Shown here in pieces: positions 41,570 through 50,129 of a stretch of 64,000 nt of DNA. How positions within the stretch are numbered: position 1 is the stretch's first letter; every line of letters begins with the position of its first letter. A model generated the notes under the pieces. The model did no database searches. It worked only from the letters and a program-made list of their open reading frames with translations, and had not been told where the DNA came from. The stretch lies in the NCBI RefSeq assembly GCF_014926405.1, contig NZ_JACXXJ020000002.1:88865-152864 (forward strand). The letters run 5' to 3'. The DNA is from Agrobacterium vitis. Lineage in GTDB: Bacteria > Pseudomonadota > Alphaproteobacteria > Rhizobiales > Rhizobiaceae. A program made the translations under genes and the position numbers.

Positions 41570-41875
41570 ATGAGCGATCATAGCGGCGACGATTATGTCT
41601 ATGACGAAGCAACCGGCGAATGGCGTCCGGCATCCGAGATTTCCGCCGAAAAAGCAAAAGCCGCAGAAGTGCGCGACGCCTCCGGCAACGTGCTGGCCGA
41701 TGGCGACTCCGTCGTGCTGATCAAGGACCTGAAGGTCAAAGGCGCCGGCCAGACCTTGAAGCAGGGCACGGTGATCCGCTCGATCCGGCTGACAGACGAT
41801 CCGGAAGAGATTGACTGCCGGCATGACGCAATCAAAGGCCTGGTCCTGCGCACCGAGTTCGTGCGCAAGCGTTGA
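41570..41875 (+). CDS. PhnA/YjdM-domain protein lacking the zinc ribbon
   Basis: 101 residues. The C-terminal two-thirds match the PhnA domain: DASGNVLADGDSVVLIKDLK, VKGAGQTLKQGTVIRSIRL and GLVLRTEFVRKR. Full-length PhnA/YjdM proteins begin with a CxxC zinc ribbon; here the corresponding part (DYVYDEATGEWRPASE) has no Cys. PhnA is not a phosphonoacetate hydrolase in most bacteria and its role is unknown. An AAAGGA site lies about 10 bases before the ATG. Confidence 0.85.
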   Translation: MSDHSGDDYVYDEATGEWRPASEISAEKAKAAEVRDASGNVLADGDSVVLIKDLKVKGAGQTLKQGTVIRSIRLTDDPEEIDCRHDAIKGLVLRTEFVRKR

Positions 41876-41894
41876 TCAGGGCTGTGCCGATTGC

Positions 41895-42104
41895 TCAAGG
41901 TTTCGGCAGCCGATAGCGGTCCAGCCAGGTCGGGCCGTGCGTGTTGCGCAGCTTGCGAAGGATCTGGTCGTCATCGCAGCGCCCTTCGCCCATCCAGACG
42001 GTGTTGAGGATGCGCTTCCATGATCGGCCGTGCCTCGCTGCGTAATGCTGAAGCGCCTTTACCTCCTGATCCGTGAGAGACGGAAGCGGTTCATGGCGCT
42101 TCAT
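41895..42104 (-). CDS. Small conserved plasmid hypothetical
   Basis: 69 residues: LPSLTDQEVKALQHYAARHG then RSWKRILNTVWMGEGRCDDD and LRKLRNTHGPTWLDRYRLP. I recognise it only as a small protein type seen on rhizobial plasmids. Its start overlaps the end of the next upstream gene (ATGA type), so the three genes 41895-43293 look like one leftward operon. Confidence 0.7.
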   Translation of the reverse strand: MKRHEPLPSLTDQEVKALQHYAARHGRSWKRILNTVWMGEGRCDDDQILRKLRNTHGPTWLDRYRLPKP

Positions 42105-42409
42105 GGTATCGTCTCCTGCAATGCCGCAATCGCGGACTGCTGCCGCATAAGCTTGCGCGCCAGAGCATCGATCTCTGGCTGGCGCTGCGCGGTGATCGCC
42201 GCAAGATTTGAGCGGTAGCGGGTGAGGAAGGCTTCGGGTTCAGGAGGCCTGCCGCGGCGATATCCGTATTTGCGCCGTCCAAGCGATGGGATCAGCGCGG
42301 TCATCCTGCGAATGATCTGGTGCTCGATCATGTCGAGCTGATGCCGCGTCTGCCGGCACGCTTCTTCCATGCGCCGCAATTCCGCCTGTCGATCGATGGA
42401 CCGGTTCAT
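42101..42409 (-). CDS. Coiled-coil hypothetical protein
   Basis: About 102 residues from the ATG at 42409, with GGGGAGGA upstream; an ATG at 42430 is possible. It is mainly helical (RQAELRRMEEACRQTRHQLD, EIDALARKLMRQQSAIAALQ) with a basic middle segment GRRKYGYRRGRPPEPE. Such pattern suggests a coiled coil with a nucleic-acid-binding linker, but this is inference. Overlaps both neighbours. Confidence 0.65.
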   Translation of the reverse strand: MNRSIDRQAELRRMEEACRQTRHQLDMIEHQIIRRMTALIPSLGRRKYGYRRGRPPEPEAFLTRYRSNLAAITAQRQPEIDALARKLMRQQSAIAALQETIP

Positions 42410-43293
42410 GCCGCCGTCCTCCCCTTCCATGAGGCAAGGCTTGATGGGCCGTCGTAGGCTGCATGGCGCGCTTCATCGATGACGTAGCCGAAACGGCCTG
42501 CTTCGTATTCGGGTGACGGCACGAGAAATCGCCGTTCCTCGCCGCCATGATCGCGCCTGCCTGCTCGCGTGGCGATCACCTCGGTCATGCCTGGATGATG
42601 ATCCGATCGAAGTGCCGAAATCACAATCCAGTCGCTGGCGTGGTCCAGCTTGAACGCGCGGCGATCCTTCACATGAGATTCGCCGTGAGCAAGCACATTC
42701 GCGAAAATCGCCTCCCACGCATCGGGCTCCCAGTTCTTTAGCGTCTCGCTGGCGCAACGCTTCTCGAAGCTGGTGAACAGTTCAGGGAAGGTGAGCGCCA
42801 TGGCAGCCCAGGCGCAATCCTCCTCGTAGAACCCGTCGTCCGCCCGGAGCAGCGGATGGACAATGCGGTTTCGGTCGGCCGAGAGCCTGAAGCCGCCGTG
42901 GCTTGCAGTGGAGTGGAATTCGATCCCCTCGGCATAGGTTGTCGAGTGCTGGGCCGAACCCCATGGCGTATGCACATGGGGGGCGGTATTCCGACGTCCG
43001 AGCGCCTGTATTTCGCGCTGATGTTCGGCCTGTTCAAGGACGTGTGCACTAAACGCCGCCTCATCGGCGAGTTCGCCGCAATGGCCGTAGAAGTCTCCCC
43101 GTCGCCACTCGGGAAGCGGACGCCCAATCTTCCAGCCGGTGGCCAGATAATGCCGTCCGGAATGACCTGACAGCATGGCAAAGGCGTGATCGCCGACGCG
43201 GGCGACGGGGAACCCTTCGCAGGACAGACCAAAGGAAACCTCCGGAAATCCGGGGGTGCAGTCGGGCGTGTTCGTGTTGGGAAGATCGATCAT
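42406..43293 (-). CDS. DUF7007-type conserved plasmid protein
   Basis: 295 residues. Recognisable segments: HTPWGSAQHSTTYAEGIEFH, STASHGGFRLSADRNRIVHP and DCAWAAMALTFPELFTSFEK, a signature I associate with the DUF7007 group of rhizobial plasmid proteins (His-rich and with an Asp/Cys segment). No function is known to me. It overlaps the gene upstream by four bases and the one downstream by a few. Confidence 0.7.
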   Translation of the reverse strand: MIDLPNTNTPDCTPGFPEVSFGLSCEGFPVARVGDHAFAMLSGHSGRHYLATGWKIGRPLPEWRRGDFYGHCGELADEAAFSAHVLEQAEHQREIQALGRRNTAPHVHTPWGSAQHSTTYAEGIEFHSTASHGGFRLSADRNRIVHPLLRADDGFYEEDCAWAAMALTFPELFTSFEKRCASETLKNWEPDAWEAIFANVLAHGESHVKDRRAFKLDHASDWIVISALRSDHHPGMTEVIATRAGRRDHGGEERRFLVPSPEYEAGRFGYVIDEARHAAYDGPSSLASWKGRTAA

Positions 43294-43659
43294 GCGGCAG
43301 CCCTCCCTTCCACGACATCGGCGGCTATCTCATCCGCCGTGACGTCCTCGAGGACGGCGGACGGATAGCCATGGGTGGTCAGCCATTCCTGCGCAGCCTG
43401 CCGGCTCGTCGCGAGATGGACGAGGTCGGCGCTGTCGCCAGGGCGGTCGAAGACACGGCAACTGCCGACCGCCGGACGTTCGACGATGGTGAACATCAGG
43501 CTGGTTTCCAGCGAAAATGTGCGGTGGACGCGGATCGCAATAACACCGCCGCTGCCATAGTCGCCTTCGTGGAGCGTGAAGCTGGGCGGCAGGCTGATGT
43601 TGCCGGTGCCGCGCTCGTCCTGCTTGCGTATCAGCCGGCCTCTGCTGTTGTTGGTCTTC
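43290..43659 (-). pseudogene. Hypothetical gene truncated at its 5' end by RIT element 2
   Basis: The minus-strand frame runs from the end of the RIT element (43659) without its own start: SFTLHEGDYGSGGVIAIRVH, FTIVERPAVGSCRVFDRPGD and QEWLTTHGYPSAVLEDVTAD. An internal ATG at 43496 would give a 68-residue product. The N-terminal part is missing and is not found on the other side of the element. Confidence 0.6.
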
Positions 43660-43776
43660 CATTATGCCGAGGTCGTAATTATGCCGAGTAGGTTTTGTCT
43701 TGGGGCGCGTTTCCTACGCTTAGAAGGCTGTACGATCGGCATAATATCATCCTCCCACAACCAATGGAGGATATGC

Positions 43777-45297
43777 ATGTCAAAAGTATCGTTGTTCGAT
43801 TATGAGCCTCACGTTGCCGCAACGTCGCTGTTGCCAGACGAGCTTATTGCGGAGTTCGTGGCGCCTTACGTCATGAGTTCCAATCACCTTCACAGAAACG
43901 CCTCACGACATTTGATTTGCTGGCTTGATCTCCACAAGATCGCCCTGGCTGACGTTACCAATGCGACATTGGAACGGTTCGGAAAGCATCGATGCCGGTG
44001 CCCTGGGTTCAAAGCCACTCCCAACAACCCTCGGCAATATATGTCGGTGGCGCGGATGTTCATTCATCTGCTTGAACAGCGAGGTGTGATTCCGTCGAGG
44101 AACCGGAACGATATTTCACAGTATTTAGGCCATTATGCCGCTGCACTGGCGGCAAAAGGCTACACTCCCAAGACCGTCAGGCCTATGGTTTTCAATGCAC
44201 GGCACTTTGCTTACTGGACCGGCAACAATGGCGGTTGGGATCATGTGAACCGTGATACGATTGAGTTGTTCGCTCGGCACGATTGCTCATGCCCACGTGC
44301 CAAGAGCGGCCCCCTAAAACATGGCACTGTGGCGACTCGCCGCCGTGATGCTACCACGTTCGTCGCCCATCTCGTTGGCCAAGACATTGTAGCGTCGCCA
44401 CCGCAACCCTCCAAGTTAGATGACAGGCTGGCGGCTTATTGCCATTGGTTGGCCACGGCCAGGGCGCTTTCCCCCAGAGGCATCGAAGACAAATTAAGGG
44501 AGGTGAAGCGGTGGTACGCTAAGATCTGTGGCGAAGAAGTAACGTGCTCGACTGAGGTACTACGTTCGATCCTGTTCGACCAGGCACACCGCTCGACTGG
44601 ATCAATCGGTCGAACGATGAGCACCTTACGATCATTTGTCCGGTTCTTGATCGCTAAAGGCGAGTGTCCACCCGATCGACTTGCCGCACTGAATGTTGGG
44701 CCAACGATTCGCGCCAAGCAAGTCCCAAAGTACATCGATCGCGAGTCGATCGAACGCATCATCGGATCATGCGATACCTCGACGCGCAGAGGCATTCGCG
44801 ACCGGGCTTTGATCCTGTTGCTGGCCAGGCTCGGCTTGCGCGCCGGCGACATCGCCACATTGCAACTCGATGATATCGATTGGGGCCAGGGCACAATCCG
44901 CGTATCCGGCAAGTCCAGGCGTGCGACCCGACTCCCTCTTCCCCAGGACGCCGGGGAGGCGATCCTGGCCTATATCGAACACGTTCGCCCAACTGTCCCA
45001 GACAAGCATCTCTTCTTGCGCATGAACGCGCCACATCGGTCGTTCGCTCATTCGAGTATCGTTGGGTGGGTCGTCACGAAGGCGATCAAGCGGGCTGGTC
45101 TGACCGGTATCCCTTCCGGATCGCACGTTTTCCGTCACTCGCTTGCCACCGCGATGCTGCGCGAGGGCTCCACTCTCGAGGCGATCGGTACGGTGCTCAG
45201 GCACAGGAAGCCGGATACGACCGCGATCTATGCGAAGCTGGATTTCAACAAGTTAGGTGAGGTGGCGCAGCCCTGGATTGGAGGTACGGCATGCTGA
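43777..45297 (+). CDS. Tyrosine recombinase RitA
   Basis: 506 residues from the ATG at 43777, preceded by AATGGAGG. The long N-terminal half contains two Cys-rich stretches (GKHRCRCPGF, RHDCSCPRAK) and a core-binding region (GSIGRTMSTLRSFVRFLIAK). The catalytic domain has LARLGLRAGDIATLQLDDID with the first Arg, GSHVFRHSLATAMLREG, LRHRKPDTTAIYAKLDF with the nucleophile Tyr. This length and Cys pattern fit the first enzyme of recombinase-in-trio elements. It overlaps ritB by seven bases. Confidence 0.92.
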   Translation: MSKVSLFDYEPHVAATSLLPDELIAEFVAPYVMSSNHLHRNASRHLICWLDLHKIALADVTNATLERFGKHRCRCPGFKATPNNPRQYMSVARMFIHLLEQRGVIPSRNRNDISQYLGHYAAALAAKGYTPKTVRPMVFNARHFAYWTGNNGGWDHVNRDTIELFARHDCSCPRAKSGPLKHGTVATRRRDATTFVAHLVGQDIVASPPQPSKLDDRLAAYCHWLATARALSPRGIEDKLREVKRWYAKICGEEVTCSTEVLRSILFDQAHRSTGSIGRTMSTLRSFVRFLIAKGECPPDRLAALNVGPTIRAKQVPKYIDRESIERIIGSCDTSTRRGIRDRALILLLARLGLRAGDIATLQLDDIDWGQGTIRVSGKSRRATRLPLPQDAGEAILAYIEHVRPTVPDKHLFLRMNAPHRSFAHSSIVGWVVTKAIKRAGLTGIPSGSHVFRHSLATAMLREGSTLEAIGTVLRHRKPDTTAIYAKLDFNKLGEVAQPWIGGTAC

Positions 45298-46202
45298 TCG
45301 AGCACTTGGAGCGTTATGTTGACTACCGCCGCAAGCTCGGCGCCAAGTTCGAGACAGGCGAACATGCCCTCACCAGATTTGCGCGCTATGCCGATAATTT
45401 CGGCGATACGCACGTCACCACCGATCGGGTCCATGAATGGTGCAATCTCGCCTGTTCGCCCGATCGCGGTAGGACCATATACAATCACCTGCGTCGCTTC
45501 TCCACTTTTCTGCAAGCGGAGGACTCCCGGCACGCTGCGCTACCTAAGGGCGCGTTCGGATCGCGGAGGAACCCGAGACCGGCGCCACATCTGCTCCAGC
45601 CTGACCAGATCGAGGCGATTTTGTCGGCTGCTCTGACCTTATCGAACCGGACGATCGCTCCCTACACGTATCACTTCCTGCTCGGCCTGCTGGCCGTCAC
45701 CGGCATGCGTGTATCGGAGGCGCTCGCTCTACAACGGTCAGACCTCACCTGCGACGGACTGCTGATTCGCCGAAGCAAGGGTGGCGGAAGCCGACTATTG
45801 CCGATCCATTCAACGACGCGCGAGGCGATTACCACCTATCTCGTCACGCGCAACCGGGCCTTTTCCATAAGCGACGATCTGTTCATCTGTTGCACAGGAC
45901 GGGCGCCGACCAAGCAATCCGTCGGCAGGACGTTCAACAGCTTAACCCGTCAGCTTGGCATTCGTGGCCCGGTTGGCACTCCAGGGCCGCGATTGCATGA
46001 TCTTCGGCACAGCTTTGCTGTCCGTTCGCTCGAGGCGTGCGCACACGATATCAACGCAGTCCGCCGCCACATGGTCGCGCTTCGCGATTATCTTGGGCAC
46101 AGCAGCATTCTTTGCACCTATTGGTATCTCGAAGCCACGCCGGTTTTAATGCGCGCCATTGCTGCGGTAAATGAGGATCGCTTCCAGGGAGGTGTCCGGT
46201 GA
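45291..46202 (+). CDS. Tyrosine recombinase RitB
   Basis: 303 residues. N-terminal LIEHLERYVDYRRKLGAKFE, catalytic LLAVTGMRVSEALALQRSDL, GPRLHDLRHSFAVRSLEACA, then YLGHSSILCTYWYLEATPVL with the Tyr. It is homologous to the recombinase remnant at 37735-38437, including the WYLEA ending. It overlaps ritC by four bases (GTGA). Confidence 0.92.
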   Translation: MLIEHLERYVDYRRKLGAKFETGEHALTRFARYADNFGDTHVTTDRVHEWCNLACSPDRGRTIYNHLRRFSTFLQAEDSRHAALPKGAFGSRRNPRPAPHLLQPDQIEAILSAALTLSNRTIAPYTYHFLLGLLAVTGMRVSEALALQRSDLTCDGLLIRRSKGGGSRLLPIHSTTREAITTYLVTRNRAFSISDDLFICCTGRAPTKQSVGRTFNSLTRQLGIRGPVGTPGPRLHDLRHSFAVRSLEACAHDINAVRRHMVALRDYLGHSSILCTYWYLEATPVLMRAIAAVNEDRFQGGVR

Positions 46203-46690
46203 CCCCGCTCGCTTCTCATCTTACCGTATTTCTCGTCGATCATTTGCCGCGGCATCGCAATGCCAGCCCCCACACGGTCGCGACCTACGCCCACAGCTTC
46301 ACATTGCTGGCCCGGTTCGCTGCGGCGCGGCGGCGATGCCGGCCAATCGATCTCCAGATCGAAGATCTCGATCCGGATCTGATACTGGCTTTTCTGGATC
46401 ATGTGGAGACCGGTCGTCAGAACAGCGCCTCTACCCGCAATGTCCGTCTTGCCGCGATAAGATCCTTCTTTCGCTATATCGAGTACAAGATTCCTTCTTG
46501 CCTTGATCAGGTGCTGCGCATTCACGCACTGCCCCAAAAGCGGACCGACATGCGGCTGGTCGATACCCTGACCATCGATGAGGTGAAGGCGCTGCTCGCC
46601 GCTCCCGACAGCCGTAGCTTTGGTGGGCTTCGCGATCGAGCGATGCTTCACATGGCCTATGCATGCGGACTGCGAGCATCGGAGCTTCTT
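46199..46690 (+). pseudogene. Tyrosine recombinase RitC, 3'-truncated
   Basis: The first 165 or so codons are normal (SPHTVATYAHSFTLLARFAA, RNVRLAAIRSFFRYIEYKIP, LHMAYACGLRASELLS), similar to RitC of element 1. Immediately after the first catalytic Arg (GLRASELL) the frame enters foreign DNA and ends at 46813 as a nonsense tail. The His, second Arg and Tyr are missing. Confidence 0.88.
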
Positions 46691-47024
46691 TCCATACCAG
46701 GCCAACCTTCGCGCTCAGCTCGCCCGGTCAAGGCAGATCGGACTCAGCGTGCTTTCAGGCCTTTCCCATGTTCCCGTACCGAATGCACAGGGCGGCTTCT
46801 ACTTCTATCTTGATCTGTCGGAGCTGCTGAAAGCGAAGGCGGGCAGCGTTGCCGTCACCGCAGACGACGTTGTGAATTCGCTTCTGCGTGAAGTCGGCGT
46901 CGCCGCAGTTTCAGGCACGGCTTTCGGCGATCCATCGGGCATTCGTCTCTCATACGGGATCCCAACGGAAATGCTCGAAACCGGGCTTTCCCGTCTCGTT
47001 GAGATGCTCAACGCCTGGAAATGA
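46690..47024 (+). pseudogene. PLP aminotransferase (class I), 3' fragment
   Basis: In a frame different from ritC the sequence reads YQANLRAQLARSRQIGLSVL, AQGGFYFYLDLSELLKAKAG, LREVGVAAVSGTAFGDPSGI and RLSYGIPTEMLETGLSRLVE to the stop. This is the C-terminal small domain of a fold-type I aminotransferase with the substrate-carboxylate Arg (IRLSYG). The N-terminal two-thirds, including the PLP lysine, were removed by the RIT junction. It ends 30 bases before the following cluster on the same strand, so it was probably the first gene of that cluster. Confidence 0.82.
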
Positions 47025-47054
47025 TCCGATCCTCCTCCTCAACTTCATAAAGGG

Positions 47055-47861
47055 ATGCAAATGACAAACTATCATCCGAAGAGAGCCGTCATCCTCGCAG
47101 CAGGCTTCGGCTCCCGGCTGCGCCCTCTGACCGATCTCCGGCCCAAGCCGCTGGTCGAGGTCAATGGAGTTCCTATCCTTCACAATGCCTTGCGGAACCT
47201 CGAAGCGGTCGGTGTCGAAGACGTCACCATCGTTGTTGGCTATCGCAAGGACGCGATTCAGTATGCCTGCGGCTCGCGGTTCGGGAGACTCGAGGTCAGC
47301 TATGTCGAGTCTGCCGTATTCGACAAGACGGGCAGTGCGTATTCGCTCTGGCTGGCACGCGAGGCACTTCTTCAAGGCGATTGCTATCTTCTGGAAGGCG
47401 ATGTCTTTTTCGAGGTGAATGCTCTCCATTATCTGACGATCAACGACGTCCCAAACACGTCCGCCGTCGCACCTTTCGACGCTTCGATGGAGGGATCTGC
47501 GGTCATTCTCGGGGAAAACGACTATATAGCCGAAGTCCGCATGAAGCAGACGGCAGCAAATCTCGCCGACGGGTCTCCGCAGCTCTTCAAGACAATGAAC
47601 CTGATGCGCCTGAGCTCCACAGATCTCAGAGGCAAGATCGTTCCGTTCCTCGACGATCTGATCGGTACAGGTGCCGTCAAGGCTTACACGGAGGAGCTTT
47701 TCGCAAACCTGATTGAACGGCGTGGACTGCGGATGGCCGCAGCTCGCTGCGATGACCTTCGATGGTACGAGATCGACAGCGCTGAGGATCTGCGGATCGC
47801 GGAAAGGATATTCGCCGCACCCATGCGCATGAGCACAACGGTCGAGGCTCGCAGCGCCTGA
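47055..47861 (+). CDS. Sugar-phosphate/choline-phosphate-type nucleotidyltransferase (probable cytidylyltransferase)
   Basis: 268 residues; ATG at 47055 or 47061. The nucleotide-binding signature AVILAAGFGSRLRPLTDLRP is followed by KPLVEVNGVPIL and YLLEGDVFFE, with the metal-binding Asp. The sequence resembles LicC-like CTP:phosphocholine and inositol-phosphate cytidylyltransferases (KTGSAYSLWLAREALL). With the CDP-alcohol phosphotransferase two genes downstream, CTP is the likely nucleotide: it would make a CDP-alcohol that the other enzyme uses. The actual phosphate substrate is unknown. Spacing to the next gene is 24 bases. Confidence 0.8.
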   Translation: MQMTNYHPKRAVILAAGFGSRLRPLTDLRPKPLVEVNGVPILHNALRNLEAVGVEDVTIVVGYRKDAIQYACGSRFGRLEVSYVESAVFDKTGSAYSLWLAREALLQGDCYLLEGDVFFEVNALHYLTINDVPNTSAVAPFDASMEGSAVILGENDYIAEVRMKQTAANLADGSPQLFKTMNLMRLSSTDLRGKIVPFLDDLIGTGAVKAYTEELFANLIERRGLRMAAARCDDLRWYEIDSAEDLRIAERIFAAPMRMSTTVEARSA

Positions 47862-47885
47862 CCGAGGCATTACTCTCACTGGCGG

Positions 47886-48851
47886 ATGTGTATGATGAAA
47901 ATCTTACTCCTTGGTCACTATCATCAATCCATGATTGACGAGCTTGCTGCCCGCCATGCGGTGGAACAGGTCAAAGACGGCGACTTTACAAAACATCTTC
48001 ATGATATCGACATCCTCGTTTTGCGCAGTCACGTCGGGGTCACCACCGCTGACATCAACCGAGCCGGGCGGTTGAGCCTCATTATTAAAGCGGGTTCGGG
48101 CTTCGACAACATCGATGTCAATGCTGCCCGCAACCGGGGCATCGTAGTCGATTCTACCCCGGCCGCGTCGAGATCTGTCGCCGACCATGCGGTTGCTTTG
48201 CTTCTCTGCGGTTGGCGACGTTTGCCGCTGTTTTCATCTGAGCTTCGCGCCGGAAACTGGGGGATCAAATACGCGCAACTGGCTCGGGATATTGAAGGAC
48301 ACACGCTCGGTATACTTGGCTTCGGCCAGATAGGTCGCCTCATGGCAAAGCGCAGCGCCGCCCTCGGCTTTAATATCTCTGTCTTCGATCGTTCGCCGAT
48401 GAAACGGGAAAAGCAGCTGGTGGCCGAACAGACGGGCGCATCATTTACAAACCTGGAGGAACTGCTCAGCAGATCGTCCGCATTATCGATCCATCTCCCG
48501 CTCACCAAGGAGACGCAGGGGATGATTGGAAACGTCGAGTTCGACCGCATGCCAGATGGCATAGTACTGGTCAACACAGGCCGAGCGGGCGTCGTTCAAC
48601 GGCCGGCACTGTTGGCCGCCCTGCGTTCCGGCAAGATCGCCAGTGCCGGGCTTGATGTATTTCACTCCGAACCGCTGGATCCCGCGGACGAGCTTCTCAA
48701 CCTTCCGAATGTGTTGTGCACGCCCCATGTGGGCGCCCAGACCAGCGAGGCGATGGAGAACGTTGGGGCCGCAGTTGTCAGGCGGATCGAGATCCACGCC
48801 ACAGCTTTGCTCAGTGTCATCAAACAACAAAATTCGGTTGTTTCCGGTTAA
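47886..48851 (+). CDS. D-2-hydroxyacid dehydrogenase, SerA-like
   Basis: 321 residues. The NAD-binding Rossmann motif is GHTLGILGFGQIGRLMAKRS, with catalytic Arg in VNTGRAGVVQRPALL, Glu in AGLDVFHSEPLDP and His in VLCTPHVGAQTSEAME. The regulatory ACT domain of full-length SerA is absent. In this context it could oxidise 3-phosphoglycerate to 3-phosphohydroxypyruvate, and with an aminotransferase give O-phosphoserine, a substrate of the SbnA-like enzyme. Other 2-hydroxyacids are possible. ATG at 47886; internal ATGs at 47892 and 47895 are alternatives. Confidence 0.85.
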   Translation: MCMMKILLLGHYHQSMIDELAARHAVEQVKDGDFTKHLHDIDILVLRSHVGVTTADINRAGRLSLIIKAGSGFDNIDVNAARNRGIVVDSTPAASRSVADHAVALLLCGWRRLPLFSSELRAGNWGIKYAQLARDIEGHTLGILGFGQIGRLMAKRSAALGFNISVFDRSPMKREKQLVAEQTGASFTNLEELLSRSSALSIHLPLTKETQGMIGNVEFDRMPDGIVLVNTGRAGVVQRPALLAALRSGKIASAGLDVFHSEPLDPADELLNLPNVLCTPHVGAQTSEAMENVGAAVVRRIEIHATALLSVIKQQNSVVSG

Positions 48852-48862
48852 GGCGGCTCAAA

Positions 48863-50065
48863 ATGCAGTCCATTATCTACGCGATCGATCTCGACGACGT
48901 TTCCGATCCGCAACTAGTCGCGGACTATTTCTTCGCGCGAGCTTATGGGTCCTCTTGCTTCGAGAGGAATCTGCAGCTTCTGAGGCGAACATTCCAGGAA
49001 GTGTCCGTCTCCATTGTCGGTAAGGAGCTTTTTAGCTCGGAGACAAACGAGAAACTACTGCTGCTCGCTGAGAAGCTCAATTTCTCGTTTGTCTCCAGGC
49101 AACTCGATCAACTCCCACAGGGCGACAAGCGTTCGGCCATTGTCATTTATCAGTCGGGCCTCGCCTTGCTGACGAAATTCACGGCACTGGACACCACTGA
49201 CATGGAAGCTCCCCGCAAAAGCGATAACGGATCCGAGGAATCGAGCTTGCTGCAATCGATCAAGGCGGCATGCGACCACCATGGGGCAGAGGTTTTGCTT
49301 TGCCATGTTTTTCCAAGCCATAGTGAGGAGCGAGTACCCTTCATTCTTTACCGACCGCAAGAGGCGGTGAATATCACATCGATGGGTCCAGACCTGGTAG
49401 CGGGCGTCAAGCGCCATTTGGAGATCCGTGCCTCTCAGAGATCCATGGATGGTCCGGTATCGCGCCTGATCGTGCGGCATCTTTGCCATCTCGCCTCCAA
49501 GCCACTCGCGGCGGCTGGAATACACCCCAATTACGTCACGCTCGCGGGCGCCTTATCCGCCTTCTGTGCAGTTCTGCTATTTCTGGACGGACGAGCGTTG
49601 CCGCTCGCGGTTGGCGGAGTTTGCTGGCTCATCGGAGGTATTCTTGATGAAGCCGATGGCGAGGTGGCACGGCTTCAGGGCAAAGAATCGACATTCGGTT
49701 CCTGGCTGGATCTGACGTTGGACCGCGTCCTCGATGCCGCTATGTTGCTGGCACTTGCCTGGCCACTCACGCTACATGAGCCCTACGGTGAGCAATATCT
49801 CATTATTACGCTCTGTGCTTTGGTAGCTGTTTCTGCCAGCAGCTACACCGGCTTGCTCTACGATAGCTGGATGCGGTCCAAAGATCGTCATACCTATTTC
49901 CGACTGGGGCGCGACGTCAGAATTTTGATCATCACGCTCTGTGCACTTTTCGGCTTCCGGATGCTGCCAATCGTTCTCTGCGGTGTTTTTGCGGCGACGG
50001 AAATCGGCCGCCGGTTTTGGGTATGCTGGCGAGTCGAGCGGTCGGTTCAAGGTATTTACGAATAG
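48863..50065 (+). CDS. CDP-alcohol phosphotransferase with an unusual N-terminal domain
   Basis: 400 residues from the ATG at 48863. The C-terminal half is an integral-membrane CDP-alcohol phosphotransferase with the full motif D-x2-DG-x2-AR-x8-G-x3-D-x3-D (DEADGEVARLQGKESTFGSW then LDLTLD) and about six membrane helices. It transfers a phosphoalcohol from CDP-alcohol to a second alcohol. The first 200 residues (IIYAIDLDDVSDPQLVADYF, SIVGKELFSSETNEKLLLLA) are soluble; I do not recognise them. The product could be a lipid or a soluble phosphodiester, as in di-myo-inositol-phosphate synthesis. It sits between the dehydrogenase and the SbnI-like gene. Confidence 0.88.
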   Translation: MQSIIYAIDLDDVSDPQLVADYFFARAYGSSCFERNLQLLRRTFQEVSVSIVGKELFSSETNEKLLLLAEKLNFSFVSRQLDQLPQGDKRSAIVIYQSGLALLTKFTALDTTDMEAPRKSDNGSEESSLLQSIKAACDHHGAEVLLCHVFPSHSEERVPFILYRPQEAVNITSMGPDLVAGVKRHLEIRASQRSMDGPVSRLIVRHLCHLASKPLAAAGIHPNYVTLAGALSAFCAVLLFLDGRALPLAVGGVCWLIGGILDEADGEVARLQGKESTFGSWLDLTLDRVLDAAMLLALAWPLTLHEPYGEQYLIITLCALVAVSASSYTGLLYDSWMRSKDRHTYFRLGRDVRILIITLCALFGFRMLPIVLCGVFAATEIGRRFWVCWRVERSVQGIYE

Positions 50066-50129
50066 ATCCGACGTTCGTTGGGAATCGCAACATGTGTCGC
50101 AAGATCCGCGTGGTCGAAAGGAGCCCGAA

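Larger units (their letters stand above)
43660..46690 (+). mobile_element. RIT element 2 (three tandem tyrosine recombinases), right end lost
   Basis: The left end starts CATTATGCCGAGGTCG at 43660, sharing the terminal decamer with element 1, and a subterminal inverted ATTATGCCG/CGGCATAAT pair lies at about 43678-43745. Three overlapping recombinase genes of 506, 303 and about 165 codons follow. The third gene and the right terminus are truncated at about 46690 by a junction with an aminotransferase gene. Confidence 0.82.

Noticed and set aside
41570..41875. Phosphonoacetate hydrolase (PhnA) as evidence for phosphonate metabolism near the cluster
   Set aside because: YjdM-type PhnA domains are not shown to act on phosphonates, the zinc ribbon is missing, and the gene belongs to the plasmid backbone.
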